A stretch of DNA of 64,000 nt from Metabacillus malikii (lineage in GTDB: Bacteria > Bacillota > Bacilli > Bacillales > Bacillaceae), in assembly GCF_030813355.1 (NCBI RefSeq), contig NZ_JAUSUD010000005.1:124001-188000 (forward strand), given 5' to 3'. The notes beneath the pieces are model-generated. The model did not search any database and was not told the DNA's origin. It saw only the letters and a list, made by a program, of their open reading frames with translations. The translations under genes were made by a program, and so were the position numbers. Of the stretch, positions 37,396-46,048 are shown piece by piece. How positions within the stretch are numbered: the first letter of the stretch is position 1; every line of letters begins with the position of its first letter.

Positions 37396-39189
37396 ATGAA
37401 AACCATAGTAAGAAATATGTCCTTACGGCTAAAAATTATCACAGTCCTCCTCTTTATTACGTTAGTCTTTGGGAGTTTTTCTTTAATTCTTGTTCAAACG
37501 ATTGAGGATGTTTCAAGAGTAAGTAATACGATTGAACGGAAGAACATCCCTGAATTACTTTCGATCGCACAATTTTCTGAAGAACTAACTGTTAAAGAGC
37601 ACATCGTTAAAAATTCGTTGAACTATAATTTATGCTGCAGTTTAATAAAAGATTATCAAGCTTACGAAGACGAGACTAACCAAAATATTAATGAAGAGGT
37701 ATTACCTGCTTCTTTGAAGAATATAAAAAACGATATCGATTTACTGGATTTTGAAATTGCGAATAATATACAAGGGTTATTAGAATACAATGATTATAGT
37801 GGGGCAATGGACTATGTTGAATCGGAATATCTTCCTAATCTCTCAAAAATTAATGAAGAGCTAGAGCAATTACGAGAAACTTCATTGCAAAAGTTGAACG
37901 GACAAACGAATTCATTTTCGAAAATTATTAAGGCCTCTCTATGGTTGTTAATCTTACTTACACTTGGTGCAATATTTTTTTCAATCCTTGTTGCATATCG
38001 GATGAGTGCTAGTTTTACAAAACCAATCGTCACGATGATTAATAAAGTAGACAACATAGCAAATGGAAAATATGGCCTGACAGTACCGTTAATTGATAAT
38101 CAAATGGAGCTTAGACAGTTAACAGAGTCAATTAACCAAATGTCGAAACGGTTAGAGGAGTCATTCAAGACTATTTTACATGATAAAATTTATCGTGAGC
38201 AAATTTTGAATTCATTATCAGTTGGAGTTATTACGCTAAATGAGGATACCGATGAAGTATCATTAAATAGTTTTGCAAAAAAAATTACTGGCATGAATGA
38301 GCAACAGGTTTCAAATATTGTTAAAACACAGGGAAACGGTGTAAATGGTGAGTTCTGGGAGATGCTCTTCAGAAATATATCGTTCCAAAATAGAAAAGTA
38401 GCTTTTGTACGTAATGAGGAAAAGAAGCGCTTACTTGTGTCGAAAGTCGAATTAGTCGGTCAATATGATGAGAAAATTGGCTGCATTGTCCATTTTCTTG
38501 ATATAACTGAGACTGAGGAACTTGAACAACGAATACACCAATCTGAAAAGCTTGCACTTGTTGGTGAGATGGCTGCAGATGCTGCACATGAAATACGGAA
38601 TCCTTTAGCAGTAGTTCAAGGGTTTTTAGCACTCATGAACCAATCATTATCTGATGCATCTAAGCAGGAATACCATATTCCTTTAATCATGAAGGAAATC
38701 GAGCGAATTAATTTTATTATTGAAGAAATGCTCTTAACATCGAAACCAGGGGCGCCGATTCGAAAAGAAGTATACATACAGGATATATTAGAGGAATTCC
38801 TCCCTCTTATCGTTGAATCAACTGAGGATATATCTTTTGATATACAATTAATTCGCAAAAAAATTAAAGTAGATGTTAAACAAATCAAGCAAGTATTTCA
38901 TAATTTATTCCGCAATAGTATAGAAGCAATGGGTGGAGTAGGAAATATAGGCGTTACTTCAGAAATTACAGGTGATTATTACAATATATATATAATGGAC
39001 AGTGGACCGGGAATTACAAGACCGATGGTGAAAACATTGTTTGAACCATTCTCCACTTCGAAGGAAAATGGCACAGGTCTGGGCCTGATGATCGTAAAAA
39101 GAATCATCGAAAACCATAAAGGCACGATTGAATTAATCGAAAGTACAAAACATGGTGCTACGTTTCTAATAAAACTTCCGGTTACATAA
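37396..39189 (+). CDS. Orphan sensor histidine kinase, sporulation-kinase type
   Basis: A 597-residue membrane kinase. Residues 12-32 and about 180-200 are membrane helices around an extracellular helical-bundle sensor; HAMP (about 200-255), PAS (about 265-375), HisKA with H398 in DAAHEIRNPLAVVQGF, and HATPase_c (N-box HNLFRNSIEAM, DSGPGI, GTGLGLMIVKRI) follow. The HEIRNPL block and lack of an adjacent response regulator fit Kin-type kinases that phosphorylate Spo0F. Its gene partner is the Med-like receptor. In B. subtilis the activity of KinD requires Med, so this gene pair may be an equivalent unit. I start it at ATG 37396, six bases after GGGGG. Confidence 0.88.
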   Translation: MKTIVRNMSLRLKIITVLLFITLVFGSFSLILVQTIEDVSRVSNTIERKNIPELLSIAQFSEELTVKEHIVKNSLNYNLCCSLIKDYQAYEDETNQNINEEVLPASLKNIKNDIDLLDFEIANNIQGLLEYNDYSGAMDYVESEYLPNLSKINEELEQLRETSLQKLNGQTNSFSKIIKASLWLLILLTLGAIFFSILVAYRMSASFTKPIVTMINKVDNIANGKYGLTVPLIDNQMELRQLTESINQMSKRLEESFKTILHDKIYREQILNSLSVGVITLNEDTDEVSLNSFAKKITGMNEQQVSNIVKTQGNGVNGEFWEMLFRNISFQNRKVAFVRNEEKKRLLVSKVELVGQYDEKIGCIVHFLDITETEELEQRIHQSEKLALVGEMAADAAHEIRNPLAVVQGFLALMNQSLSDASKQEYHIPLIMKEIERINFIIEEMLLTSKPGAPIRKEVYIQDILEEFLPLIVESTEDISFDIQLIRKKIKVDVKQIKQVFHNLFRNSIEAMGGVGNIGVTSEITGDYYNIYIMDSGPGITRPMVKTLFEPFSTSKENGTGLGLMIVKRIIENHKGTIELIESTKHGATFLIKLPVT

Positions 39190-39190
39190 A

Positions 39191-39240
39191 AGAGACTGCT
39201 ACTTTCAGGAAACCTGATTGCACGCAGTCTCTCTTTTTTA
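39191..39240 (+). terminator. Terminator of the receptor/kinase operon
   Basis: GAGACTGC (39192-39199) pairs with GCAGTCTC (39224-39231), followed by TCTTTTTT. Confidence 0.9.
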
Positions 39241-39365
39241 TTGTCTTGATAAACAACTAGGTACTGTGTTAAATATGAGATGTTCGTCTTATCTATTTTT
39301 GTGAAAGTACAAGTGGAGTTTCCCACCGGAACAAATTTATTGTTATTCTACATAAATTAAATATA

Positions 39366-41030
39366 TTACTTTAATTTAAACGAGCTTTTTAAAGAAACAA
39401 TACGGTTAAAGACGATTTTTTCATTATTTGAGTGCTTTGGATCTACATTAAAGTATCCATGACGGAAGAATTGGAACTTATCATGTGGTTGAACACCTTT
39501 CATATTCGGTTCAACAAAGCCTTGTAAAACCTCTAATGAGTTTTCATTCACATAATCAAGGAATGTTTTTTCTTCCTTATCAACAGTTTCACTATCTTCT
39601 TTGTTGTCAAGAATAAGTGGTTCGTAAAGTCTGAATTCAGCTGGTAGTGCTTCGTTAGCATCTACCCAATGGATCGTTCCTTTTACTTTTCGGCCAGTGA
39701 AACCTGAACCACTTTTTGTTTCAGGGTCATACGTGCAATGAATTTCTACAATATTCCCGTCTGCATCTTTAATCACATCTTCACATTTAATGAAATATGC
39801 ATGTTTGAGGCGTACTTCGTTTCCAGGGAATAGTCGGAAATATTTCTTTGGAGGATTCTCCATAAAATCCTCTTGTTCGATATAGATTTCACGTGAGAAT
39901 GGGATTTGGCGTACCCCCATTTCCGGTACTTCTGGATTAATTTCTGCATCAAGCATTTCAGATTGTCCTTCTGGATAGTTTGTAATCACAACCTTTAAAG
40001 GTTTCAATATCCCCATTGTTCGTGGTGCTTTTAACTTTAAATCTTCCCGCACGAAATGCTCTAACATAGCCTCATCAACAAGACCTGATCCTTTTGATAC
40101 ACCCGTTTCTTTTACAAATTCACGGATGGATTCCGGTGTATACCCTTTCCTACGTAAACCTGAAATTGTAGGCATCCTCGGATCATCCCAACCATCAACA
40201 AAGTTTTCATCAACGAGCTGTTTTAATTTTCGTTTACTCATTACTGTATTTGTAATTCCTAAACGGCCAAACTCTATTTGCTGTGGTTTATTCTCCATTT
40301 CACATTCTTCGATAACCCAGTTATAAAGTGGACGTTGGTCTTCAAATTCGGTCGTACATAATGAATGAGTAATCCCTTCAATTGCATCTTCAAGTGGGTG
40401 AGCAAATGCGTACATCGGATAAATACACCAAGCATCACCAGTATTATGATGGGTTGCATGTGATACACGATAAAGAACAGGGTCACGTAAATTGATATTT
40501 GGAGAAGACATATCAATTTTTGCACGTAATACCTTTTCACCGTTTTCAAATTCACCTTTACGCATTTTTTCAAACAAAACAAGATTTTCCTCTATCGAGC
40601 GGTTGCGATAAGGACTCTCCTTACCTGGTTCGGTTAATGTTCCACGATATTGTCTAATTTCATCTGCTGATAAATCATCGACGTACGCTTTTCCTTTTTT
40701 GATAAGAAGAATCGCGCGACTATACATTTCTTCGAAGTAATCAGAGGCAAAGAATAACCCATCCCAATTATATCCGAGCCATGCAACATCTTCTTTTATC
40801 GCTTCAACATACTCGCTATCTTCTTTTAATGGGTTTGTGTCATCAAATCTTAAGTTTGTTTTTCCATTAAAGTCATCTGCTAGCCCAAAATTAATAACAA
40901 TTGACTTTGCATGACCAATATGTAAGTATCCATTTGGTTCAGGGGGAAAACGAGTATATACGTTGTTCCGTTTACCAGATTCAAGATCCTCTTTCATAAT
41001 CGTTCTTATAAAGTTTGAGGAGTTGTCCAA
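39366..41030 (-). CDS. glnS: Glutaminyl-tRNA synthetase
   Basis: A 554-residue class I aminoacyl-tRNA synthetase. The HIGH motif is at 37-40 inside [17 protein letters not shown] and the KMSKS equivalent is VMSKR (263-267). The glutamine-specific features ([34 protein letters not shown], the two-barrel anticodon-binding region ending in [12 protein letters not shown]) separate it from GluRS, and the length equals E. coli GlnS. It charges tRNA-Gln directly in the cytoplasm. Most Bacilli lack it and use GluRS plus GatCAB, so it was probably acquired by transfer. The start is TTG 41030 with AAAGGT about 10 bases upstream. Single-gene unit; no T-box was recognised upstream. Confidence 0.95.
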   Translation of the reverse strand: MDNSSNFIRTIMKEDLESGKRNNVYTRFPPEPNGYLHIGHAKSIVINFGLADDFNGKTNLRFDDTNPLKEDSEYVEAIKEDVAWLGYNWDGLFFASDYFEEMYSRAILLIKKGKAYVDDLSADEIRQYRGTLTEPGKESPYRNRSIEENLVLFEKMRKGEFENGEKVLRAKIDMSSPNINLRDPVLYRVSHATHHNTGDAWCIYPMYAFAHPLEDAIEGITHSLCTTEFEDQRPLYNWVIEECEMENKPQQIEFGRLGITNTVMSKRKLKQLVDENFVDGWDDPRMPTISGLRRKGYTPESIREFVKETGVSKGSGLVDEAMLEHFVREDLKLKAPRTMGILKPLKVVITNYPEGQSEMLDAEINPEVPEMGVRQIPFSREIYIEQEDFMENPPKKYFRLFPGNEVRLKHAYFIKCEDVIKDADGNIVEIHCTYDPETKSGSGFTGRKVKGTIHWVDANEALPAEFRLYEPLILDNKEDSETVDKEEKTFLDYVNENSLEVLQGFVEPNMKGVQPHDKFQFFRHGYFNVDPKHSNNEKIVFNRIVSLKSSFKLK

Positions 41031-41467
41031 TTCATATCATACCTTTCATTTATATAGATGATTTCGTGTTCTTATCTAAATGATTATGTAAATAAGTTCT
41101 GTTTTCCATTATACCAATAGTTGTAGGAAACGTTAAATTTCTATACGGAAATTTATCTAATTGCATGATAACTCATTTTGTACATAAAGTTAAATTTTAT
41201 ACTATTTAGATAATAGGGATACGTTTAAACGTTTTGAAGTCAACAATTCCTTCATTAAATAAATAGTGAATGTGCCAATAAATTAACTCTACAGGTACTA
41301 GACTTACAAAAAAATTTAGAAAGTTAATAATCTTTAAAGAGGAATTTTTTGGATGTTGTATAATTATGATATAGGGTGTGTTAATTTTTATTAAAAGAAT
41401 CGACGTCATTTATAGTTTTGCAAAATGTTATGTTAGCTAAACATTGAGAGGTTAATGGGGGAGAAAA
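41031..41467. other. Divergent gene-free interval between glnS and the MFS gene
   Basis: About 435 very AT-rich bases. Short frames inside have no ribosome site. I see no operator, riboswitch or T-box element. Confidence 0.4.
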
Positions 41468-42694
41468 ATGAGTGGTGAAACTAGCTTTTTAAGAAATCGA
41501 TTTGTACAGGCGATTTTAATTTCCGGACTTTTTTTACAACTTGGTATATGGATAAGGAATTTTGCAGTTTTATTATTTGTAATGGAACAAACGAATGAGG
41601 ATCCGTTTGCGGTATCATTAATATCTGTAGCAGAGTATGCACCTATCTTTGTGTTCTCGATAATTGGCGGAACTTTCGCTGACCGTTGGAAACCAAAAAG
41701 AACAATGGTATGGTGTGATATTTTAAGTGCAATTTCTGTTTTTGCAGTACTTCTAACGCTTGTATTAGGATCGTGGCAAGTCGTCTTTTTTGCAATGTTA
41801 ATTTCTTCAATTCTCTCACAATTTTCACAACCATCTGGTATGAAATTATTTAAAGTTCATGTCCCTGAATCACAGCTACAAATGGGGATGTCTATGTATC
41901 AGACGATGTTTGCATTATTTATGATCATTGGTCCAGTTATTGGAACTGTAGTCTATAGTAACTTCGGCATCACTGTTTCGATTATGATAACTGGTATTAT
42001 GTTCCTGCTATCAGCAATGGCTCTTATGTTCCTTCCAGCAGATAAAGAAGTAAAAAAAGAACAAGAACAAACAACTGTCATTCAGGAATTAGTGCAAGGG
42101 TTTCGGTATGTATTAAACAATCGCTTTTTGACAATTCTAGGAGCTAATTTTTTTGTTGCGGGTCTCGCACTTGGGTTAATCCAACCATTAGGAATCTTTA
42201 TTGTGACACAACAGCTGCAATTGGATAAAGAATTTGTTCAATGGTTTATGGTCGTTAACGGTGTAGGAATGGTCATCGGAGGTGGTCTCGCATTACTATT
42301 GTCAAAAACCGTTACCCCAATTCGTATGCTAGCTGCTGGTATGCTTATTAATGCGATGATGATTTCAATAATCGGTTTTTCAACAAATTTGGGTCTTACA
42401 TTAACTGCCCAATTTTTCTCAGGGCTTTTAATTCCTGCTGTGCAGATCAGTATCAATACGATGATTCTTAAAAATGCTGAAGAAACTTACGTAGGACGCG
42501 TCAATGGTATTATGACACCACTATTTATGGGGGCAATGGTTATAATGATGGGATCGGCAGGAATTTTAAAACAATTTTTAGGCTTGATGACTTCATATCA
42601 AATTTCAGCTGTATGTATGATAATTGGTGTAGCTATTATTTTACCACTCGTTTTAAAACAACAGGCTCAAAATAACATTAAGGCAAATATGTAA
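41468..42694 (+). CDS. MFS exporter of the MefA/MFS_3 type
   Basis: A 408-residue major-facilitator protein with twelve predicted helices. The loop 2-3 motif reads GGTFADRWKPKRTMVWCDIL and the protein has the MFS_3 features NRFLTILGANFFVAGLALGL and SQFSQPSGMKLF. Relatives include macrolide exporters (Mef) and enterobactin exporter EntS. The substrate is unknown. The ATG follows GGGGGAGA. It has its own terminator and is not linked to a regulator. Confidence 0.9.
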   Translation: MSGETSFLRNRFVQAILISGLFLQLGIWIRNFAVLLFVMEQTNEDPFAVSLISVAEYAPIFVFSIIGGTFADRWKPKRTMVWCDILSAISVFAVLLTLVLGSWQVVFFAMLISSILSQFSQPSGMKLFKVHVPESQLQMGMSMYQTMFALFMIIGPVIGTVVYSNFGITVSIMITGIMFLLSAMALMFLPADKEVKKEQEQTTVIQELVQGFRYVLNNRFLTILGANFFVAGLALGLIQPLGIFIVTQQLQLDKEFVQWFMVVNGVGMVIGGGLALLLSKTVTPIRMLAAGMLINAMMISIIGFSTNLGLTLTAQFFSGLLIPAVQISINTMILKNAEETYVGRVNGIMTPLFMGAMVIMMGSAGILKQFLGLMTSYQISAVCMIIGVAIILPLVLKQQAQNNIKANM

Positions 42695-42702
42695 TATAGA
42701 AG

Positions 42703-42742
42703 GAACTCTCTTTCAAATGTACGAGTGAGAGTTTCTTTTTTT
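42703..42742 (+). terminator. Terminator of the MFS_3 exporter gene
   Basis: GAACTCTC (42703-42710) pairs with GAGAGTTTC (42727-42735), allowing one mismatch, followed by TTTTTTT. Confidence 0.85.
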
Positions 42743-42794
42743 ATAGTCTGGGAAATTAAAAAATTCTTCTACTGTGGATAAACGCTTTGACATC

Positions 42795-42915
42795 CAGAAC
42801 CTGCGCCCAGCCCCTCTAAGGTCTAGCCACTAATAAATTGAAGACAAGGAACGTCTTTTAATCATTAGCGTCTTTATTGCCCTAGGCTGATCAGGCGCCC
42901 TGAGCTTTTGTTCTG
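42795..42915. repeat. Palindromic Bacillus-type intergenic repeat (about 120 bp)
   Basis: The ends are CAGAAC (42795-42800) and GTTCTG (42910-42915). Inside, GCGCCCAGCCCCTC near the left faces AGGCTGATCAGGCGC near the right, and AAGAC/GTCTT brackets the centre. It resembles, in decayed form, a repeat frequent between Bacillus genes (recalled). No gene inside. Confidence 0.6.
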
Positions 42916-42942
42916 TATCCATTACGAGAATTGTGAATGAAA

Positions 42943-43231
42943 ATTTTAGCTTAGTTAGGACATAGATATACATATACTAAATAAAGATTGACATTCATTC
43001 TGTTCACAATTAAAGTGAATTTATTATTTCTAATGAGATAAGACTTTTTTATGGTATTTAGTGACTTATTAATAATTTTTGATAAACAAATACAATAATA
43101 TATCACGCCTCCGTCCGCGTGATGTAGACAATTGTACATGTAAGAAAGAAAGATCTTGATTATTTTATAGAAAAAAGAGATAATTAAAACTAAATTTTGA
43201 CTGAAAATTTAAAATAGTAGGAGTTGTAGAA
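42943..43231 (+). promoter_or_regulatory. Upstream region of the aspartokinase gene with a CodY-like element
   Basis: AAATTTT (43192-43198), a 5-base centre, then AAAATTT (43204-43210) forms an inverted repeat close to the CodY box, but with two extra central bases; the best 15-base alignment (43195-43209) matches AATTTTCWGAAAATT at 11 positions. A second hairpin ATCACGC/GCGTGAT lies at 43102-43123. No lysine riboswitch core was recognised. Confidence 0.35.
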
Positions 43232-44593
43232 ATGAAGGTTGTTAAGTTTGGGGGTTCTTCATTAGCATCGGGAGAACAGCTTAAGAAGGTATTTCAAATT
43301 GTTGTTTCTGACCCAGAGAGAAAGGTTGTAGTTGTCTCAGCTCCGGGAAAACGCTTTTCAGATGATATTAAAGTAACAGATTTACTTATCGACTGTGCGG
43401 AAAAATATTTAGCAGGAGAAAATGCAGATAAACTATTTGAAACAATTATTGAACGCTATGCAAGTATCGCGAAAGAATTAAAAATCTCATTAAAGGTAGT
43501 TGAGACAATTTCAAACGACTTACAAGCTCTGTTAAATGGTGATAAAAGCAAGCCTGAAAGATATTTAGATGCGATTAAAGCAAGTGGTGAGGATAATAAT
43601 GCAAAGTTAATCGCTGCTTATTTTCAGCATTGCGGCATCACAGCACAATATGTTAGCCCTAAAGAAGCAGGGTTAATTGTCTCTGATGAGCCAGGAAATG
43701 CTCAAGTGTTACCAGAATCATATGAAAATTTATATAAGCTACGTGAAAGAGATGGAATTATCGTGTTCCCTGGTTTCTTTGGATATAATAAGTCAGGCGA
43801 AGTATTGACTTTTTCAAGAAGTGGCTCAGATATAACTGGATCGATCCTTGCAAATGGTGTGAAAGCTGACCTTTATGAAAACTTTACTGACGTCGATGCA
43901 GTGTATTCAGTGAATCCGACGATTGTGCAAAACCCTAAAGAAATTAGTGAACTTACTTATCGTGAAATGCGTGAATTATCCTATGCAGGATTTTCAGTTT
44001 TCCATGATGAAGCACTTATTCCTGCATTCAGAGCAGGTATTCCTGTTAATGTGAAAAATACGAATAATCCATCTGCACCGGGAACAAGAATCGTAAACGA
44101 ACGTGCTAATACGAATGGTCCTGTAATTGGCATTGCAAGTGATAAAGGATTTTGCAGCATTTATATAAGTAAATATTTAATGAATAGAGAAATTGGTTTT
44201 GGCCGTAAATTGTTACAAATATTAGAAGACTTCGGATTAACATATGAACATATTCCATCGGGAATCGATGATGTAACTGTCATTCTTAGACAAAATCAAA
44301 TGGACGATGTGATAGAAGAGGCAATCACAAAGCGGATTATGGAGGAGCTTCATGCAGATGAAGTCATCATTGAACACAATCTTGTCCTCATCATGGTTGT
44401 AGGAGAAGGCATGCGCCACAATGTTGGAACGACCGCTCGTGCTGCGAAAGCTCTAGCAAATGCAGGGGTTAATATTGAAATGATAAACCAAGGGTCTTCA
44501 GAAGTAAGTATGATGTTTGGTGTAAAAGAACCTCAAGAGAAACACGCTGTTCGTGCATTATACAATGAATTTTTTGTCGCTGTACCGGTCTAA
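43232..44593 (+). CDS. thrD: Aspartokinase (aspartokinase III/ThrD-like)
   Basis: A 453-residue monofunctional aspartate kinase. The amino-acid kinase domain starts KVVKFGGSSLASGEQLKK and has VVVVSAPGKRFSDDIKVTD, SRSGSDITGS and the nucleotide-site YENFTDVDAVYSVNP. Two C-terminal ACT domains follow (about 300-453, ending with AGVNIEMINQGSSEVSMMF). Length and sequence match B. subtilis YclM/ThrD rather than DapG or LysC, which are about 405 residues and have internal starts. It phosphorylates aspartate, the first step to lysine, threonine and methionine; the ACT domains suggest amino-acid feedback. Single-gene unit; start ATG after AGGAG. Confidence 0.93.
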   Translation: MKVVKFGGSSLASGEQLKKVFQIVVSDPERKVVVVSAPGKRFSDDIKVTDLLIDCAEKYLAGENADKLFETIIERYASIAKELKISLKVVETISNDLQALLNGDKSKPERYLDAIKASGEDNNAKLIAAYFQHCGITAQYVSPKEAGLIVSDEPGNAQVLPESYENLYKLRERDGIIVFPGFFGYNKSGEVLTFSRSGSDITGSILANGVKADLYENFTDVDAVYSVNPTIVQNPKEISELTYREMRELSYAGFSVFHDEALIPAFRAGIPVNVKNTNNPSAPGTRIVNERANTNGPVIGIASDKGFCSIYISKYLMNREIGFGRKLLQILEDFGLTYEHIPSGIDDVTVILRQNQMDDVIEEAITKRIMEELHADEVIIEHNLVLIMVVGEGMRHNVGTTARAAKALANAGVNIEMINQGSSEVSMMFGVKEPQEKHAVRALYNEFFVAVPV

Positions 44594-44610
44594 TTTAATC
44601 TCATATAATA

Positions 44611-44641
44611 AAAACGTTAGGTGAATACCTAGCGTTTTTTT
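44611..44641 (+). terminator. Terminator of the aspartokinase gene
   Basis: AAACGTTAGGT pairs with ACCTAGCGTTT across a four-base loop, followed by TTTT. Confidence 0.9.
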
Positions 44642-44650
44642 GTTAGAATG

Positions 44651-44723
44651 GGAAGCGCGGGGACGGTTCTTCTGCTTCCCTTTTAATGACGAAAGGAAGC
44701 AGGAGAACCGTCCCCCTGCTTCC
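44651..44723. repeat. Inverted repeat with GGGGACGG core upstream of scrR
   Basis: Two arms of about 29 bases (44651-44679 and 44695-44723) each begin GGAAGC and end GCTTCC. The left reads GGGGACGGTTCTTCTGCTTC inside and the right GGAAGCAGGAGAACCGTCCC, so they are inverted copies. This core is known to me as a dispersed Bacillus repeat. It ends only 22 bases before the scrR start. Confidence 0.75.
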
Positions 44724-44745
44724 TAAAGAGTTGGAGTGTTTGACA

Positions 44746-45729
44746 TTGACTAAGACTATTGGAGAGATTGCAAAGCTGGCTGGTGTTGCAAAGAGTACTG
44801 TTTCAAGATACTTAAATGGGGGATCAGTAAGTGCAAAAACAAAGCTGAAAATTGAAACAGTTATAACTGAAACAGGTTATGTGCCAAATACGTTTGCGAG
44901 AAGCTTAAAAGCGAAGAAAACGAATATTATTGGGACGATTGTACCTAGGCTAAATTCGTTCGCTACAGCGCAAACGTTAATTGGTATTGATGAAGAACTG
45001 AAGGATTCAGAATATCAACTGCTTATATCAAATACAAGTCAGGATTTAAATAGAGAAATCGATAGTATTTATAGTTTAGCAAACCAAAAGGTAGCTGGCC
45101 TTATACTGTTGGCAACAAAAGTTACTGAAAGACATTTAGATGCATTAAACAAAGTAAACATCCCTGTTATACTAGTCGGTCAGCAATCAGAGGAATGCTA
45201 CAGTTTGATTCATGATGATGAACATGCTGGGTTTGAAATTGGGAAATATGTGATTGGTCAAGGCCATTCAAATATTGTTTACTTAGGTGTATCAGAAGAA
45301 GACATAGCAGTAGGGGTTAAGCGGAAAAAAGGATTTAAAAGAGCCACCTATGATGCGAAATGTGCAGTGCATTTTGCTGAAACAGATTTTGATTTGAAGG
45401 AGGCAATGAAAAAATTTGACTATCTTTACGAAACGTATAAACCGACAATTATTGTATGTGCTACAGATAATATAGCATTAGGTATACTAAAAGCAGCTCA
45501 GTTGAAAGGATTAAAAGTACCAGATGACCTCTCAATAACAGGCTTTGGTGGGTATGATATAACAGAAATAACGCACCCAAGCATTACAACTGTACAATAT
45601 TATTACAAGGAGGCGGGGTTGACGGCAGCAAAAAATATCATCAAACTTATTAATAACGAAGAAATACATAAGCTGACAATGTCGAAAACGGAACTTGTCA
45701 TAAGGGAAAGTGTTGACAAAATTCGCTAA
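44746..45729 (+). CDS. scrR: LacI-family repressor of the sucrose operon
   Basis: A 327-residue regulator: LacI helix-turn-helix at 3-25 (TIGEIAKLAGVAKSTVSRYL), then a periplasmic-binding-like effector domain (IIGTIVPRLNSF, NIPVILVGQQ, VPDDLSITGFGGYDITEIT). Its place before PTS, invertase and fructokinase genes makes it the sucrose regulator; ScrR proteins commonly respond to fructose or fructose-1-phosphate. I start it at TTG 44746, nine bases after GGAG; the open frame continues upstream to an ATG inside the repeat hairpin, which lacks a ribosome site. Three operator-like sites lie between it and scrA. Confidence 0.9.
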   Translation: MTKTIGEIAKLAGVAKSTVSRYLNGGSVSAKTKLKIETVITETGYVPNTFARSLKAKKTNIIGTIVPRLNSFATAQTLIGIDEELKDSEYQLLISNTSQDLNREIDSIYSLANQKVAGLILLATKVTERHLDALNKVNIPVILVGQQSEECYSLIHDDEHAGFEIGKYVIGQGHSNIVYLGVSEEDIAVGVKRKKGFKRATYDAKCAVHFAETDFDLKEAMKKFDYLYETYKPTIIVCATDNIALGILKAAQLKGLKVPDDLSITGFGGYDITEITHPSITTVQYYYKEAGLTAAKNIIKLINNEEIHKLTMSKTELVIRESVDKIR

Positions 45730-45746
45730 CGTGAATATAATTTTGG

Positions 45747-45761
45747 TTGAAACCGATTCCA
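45747..45761 (+). promoter_or_regulatory. cre/LacI-type operator O1
   Basis: TTGAAACCGATTCCA fits the CcpA cre consensus WTGNAANCGNWNNCW at every defined position and also resembles the ScrR-type operators downstream. It lies 17 bases after the scrR stop. Confidence 0.65.
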
Positions 45762-45773
45762 ATATCGGTTAAT

Positions 45774-45813
45774 CTTTTTCAGTTAAATGGAACCGGTACC
45801 GAAAATAATTTTA
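45774..45813 (+). promoter_or_regulatory. First copy of the scr promoter/operator unit (O2)
   Basis: TTTTTCAGTTAAATGGAACC followed by GGTACCGAAAATAATTTTAT. It aligns over 40 bases with 45997-46036. The operator TGGAACCGGTACCGA is at 45788-45802. Confidence 0.6.
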
Positions 45814-45854
45814 TATTAATTTATGATCCTTTGCTATACGGTAATAGTCATTGT

Positions 45855-45950
45855 GCTAGCGATATAAAGGGCTGGTTGAAGCGGATTACAAGGCTCTTTC
45901 GGTATGTAGGGTAAGGCGAGACATAAGTCAGGTTTGCCTTTCCCAGTAAT
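45855..45950. repeat. Possible decayed copy of the repeat A core
   Basis: From about 45868 the sequence GCTGGTTGAAGCGGATTACA aligns with the repeat A segment GTTGATTGGAGCTGATTGCG (19 matches in 26 bases including the next six), and GGCGAGACATAAGTCAGG aligns with GGTGAGACCCCACAGGAG. It lies between the two scr promoter units. Confidence 0.4.
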
Positions 45951-45996
45951 CGACAAACTTAGTTGACCAATATTTCGATTGCGAAAAAAGCATTTC

Positions 45997-46036
45997 TTTT
46001 TACAGGAAAATGGAACCGGTTCTAAAATAATATAAA
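45997..46036 (+). promoter_or_regulatory. scrA promoter with operator O3
   Basis: -35 TTTACA (45999-46004), 18-bp spacer, -10 TAAAAT (46023-46028). The operator TGGAACCGGTTCTA (46011-46024) covers the spacer and the edge of the -10, so ScrR, or CcpA at this cre-like site, would block initiation. Confidence 0.65.
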
Positions 46037-46048
46037 GGGTGGAGAAGA

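Noticed and set aside
41031-41200. T-box leader before glnS
   Set aside because: No T-box consensus or specifier-loop structure could be found in the short leader.
43141-43231. Lysine riboswitch or T-box before the aspartokinase gene
   Set aside because: No conserved lysine-aptamer core or T-box sequence is visible, and ThrD-type enzymes are not usually under the lysine riboswitch.
44686-44745. Upstream extension of scrR to an ATG at 44686
   Set aside because: It would be translated through the repeat hairpin, has no ribosome site, and adds residues absent from LacI proteins. TTG 44746 has GGAG at correct spacing.
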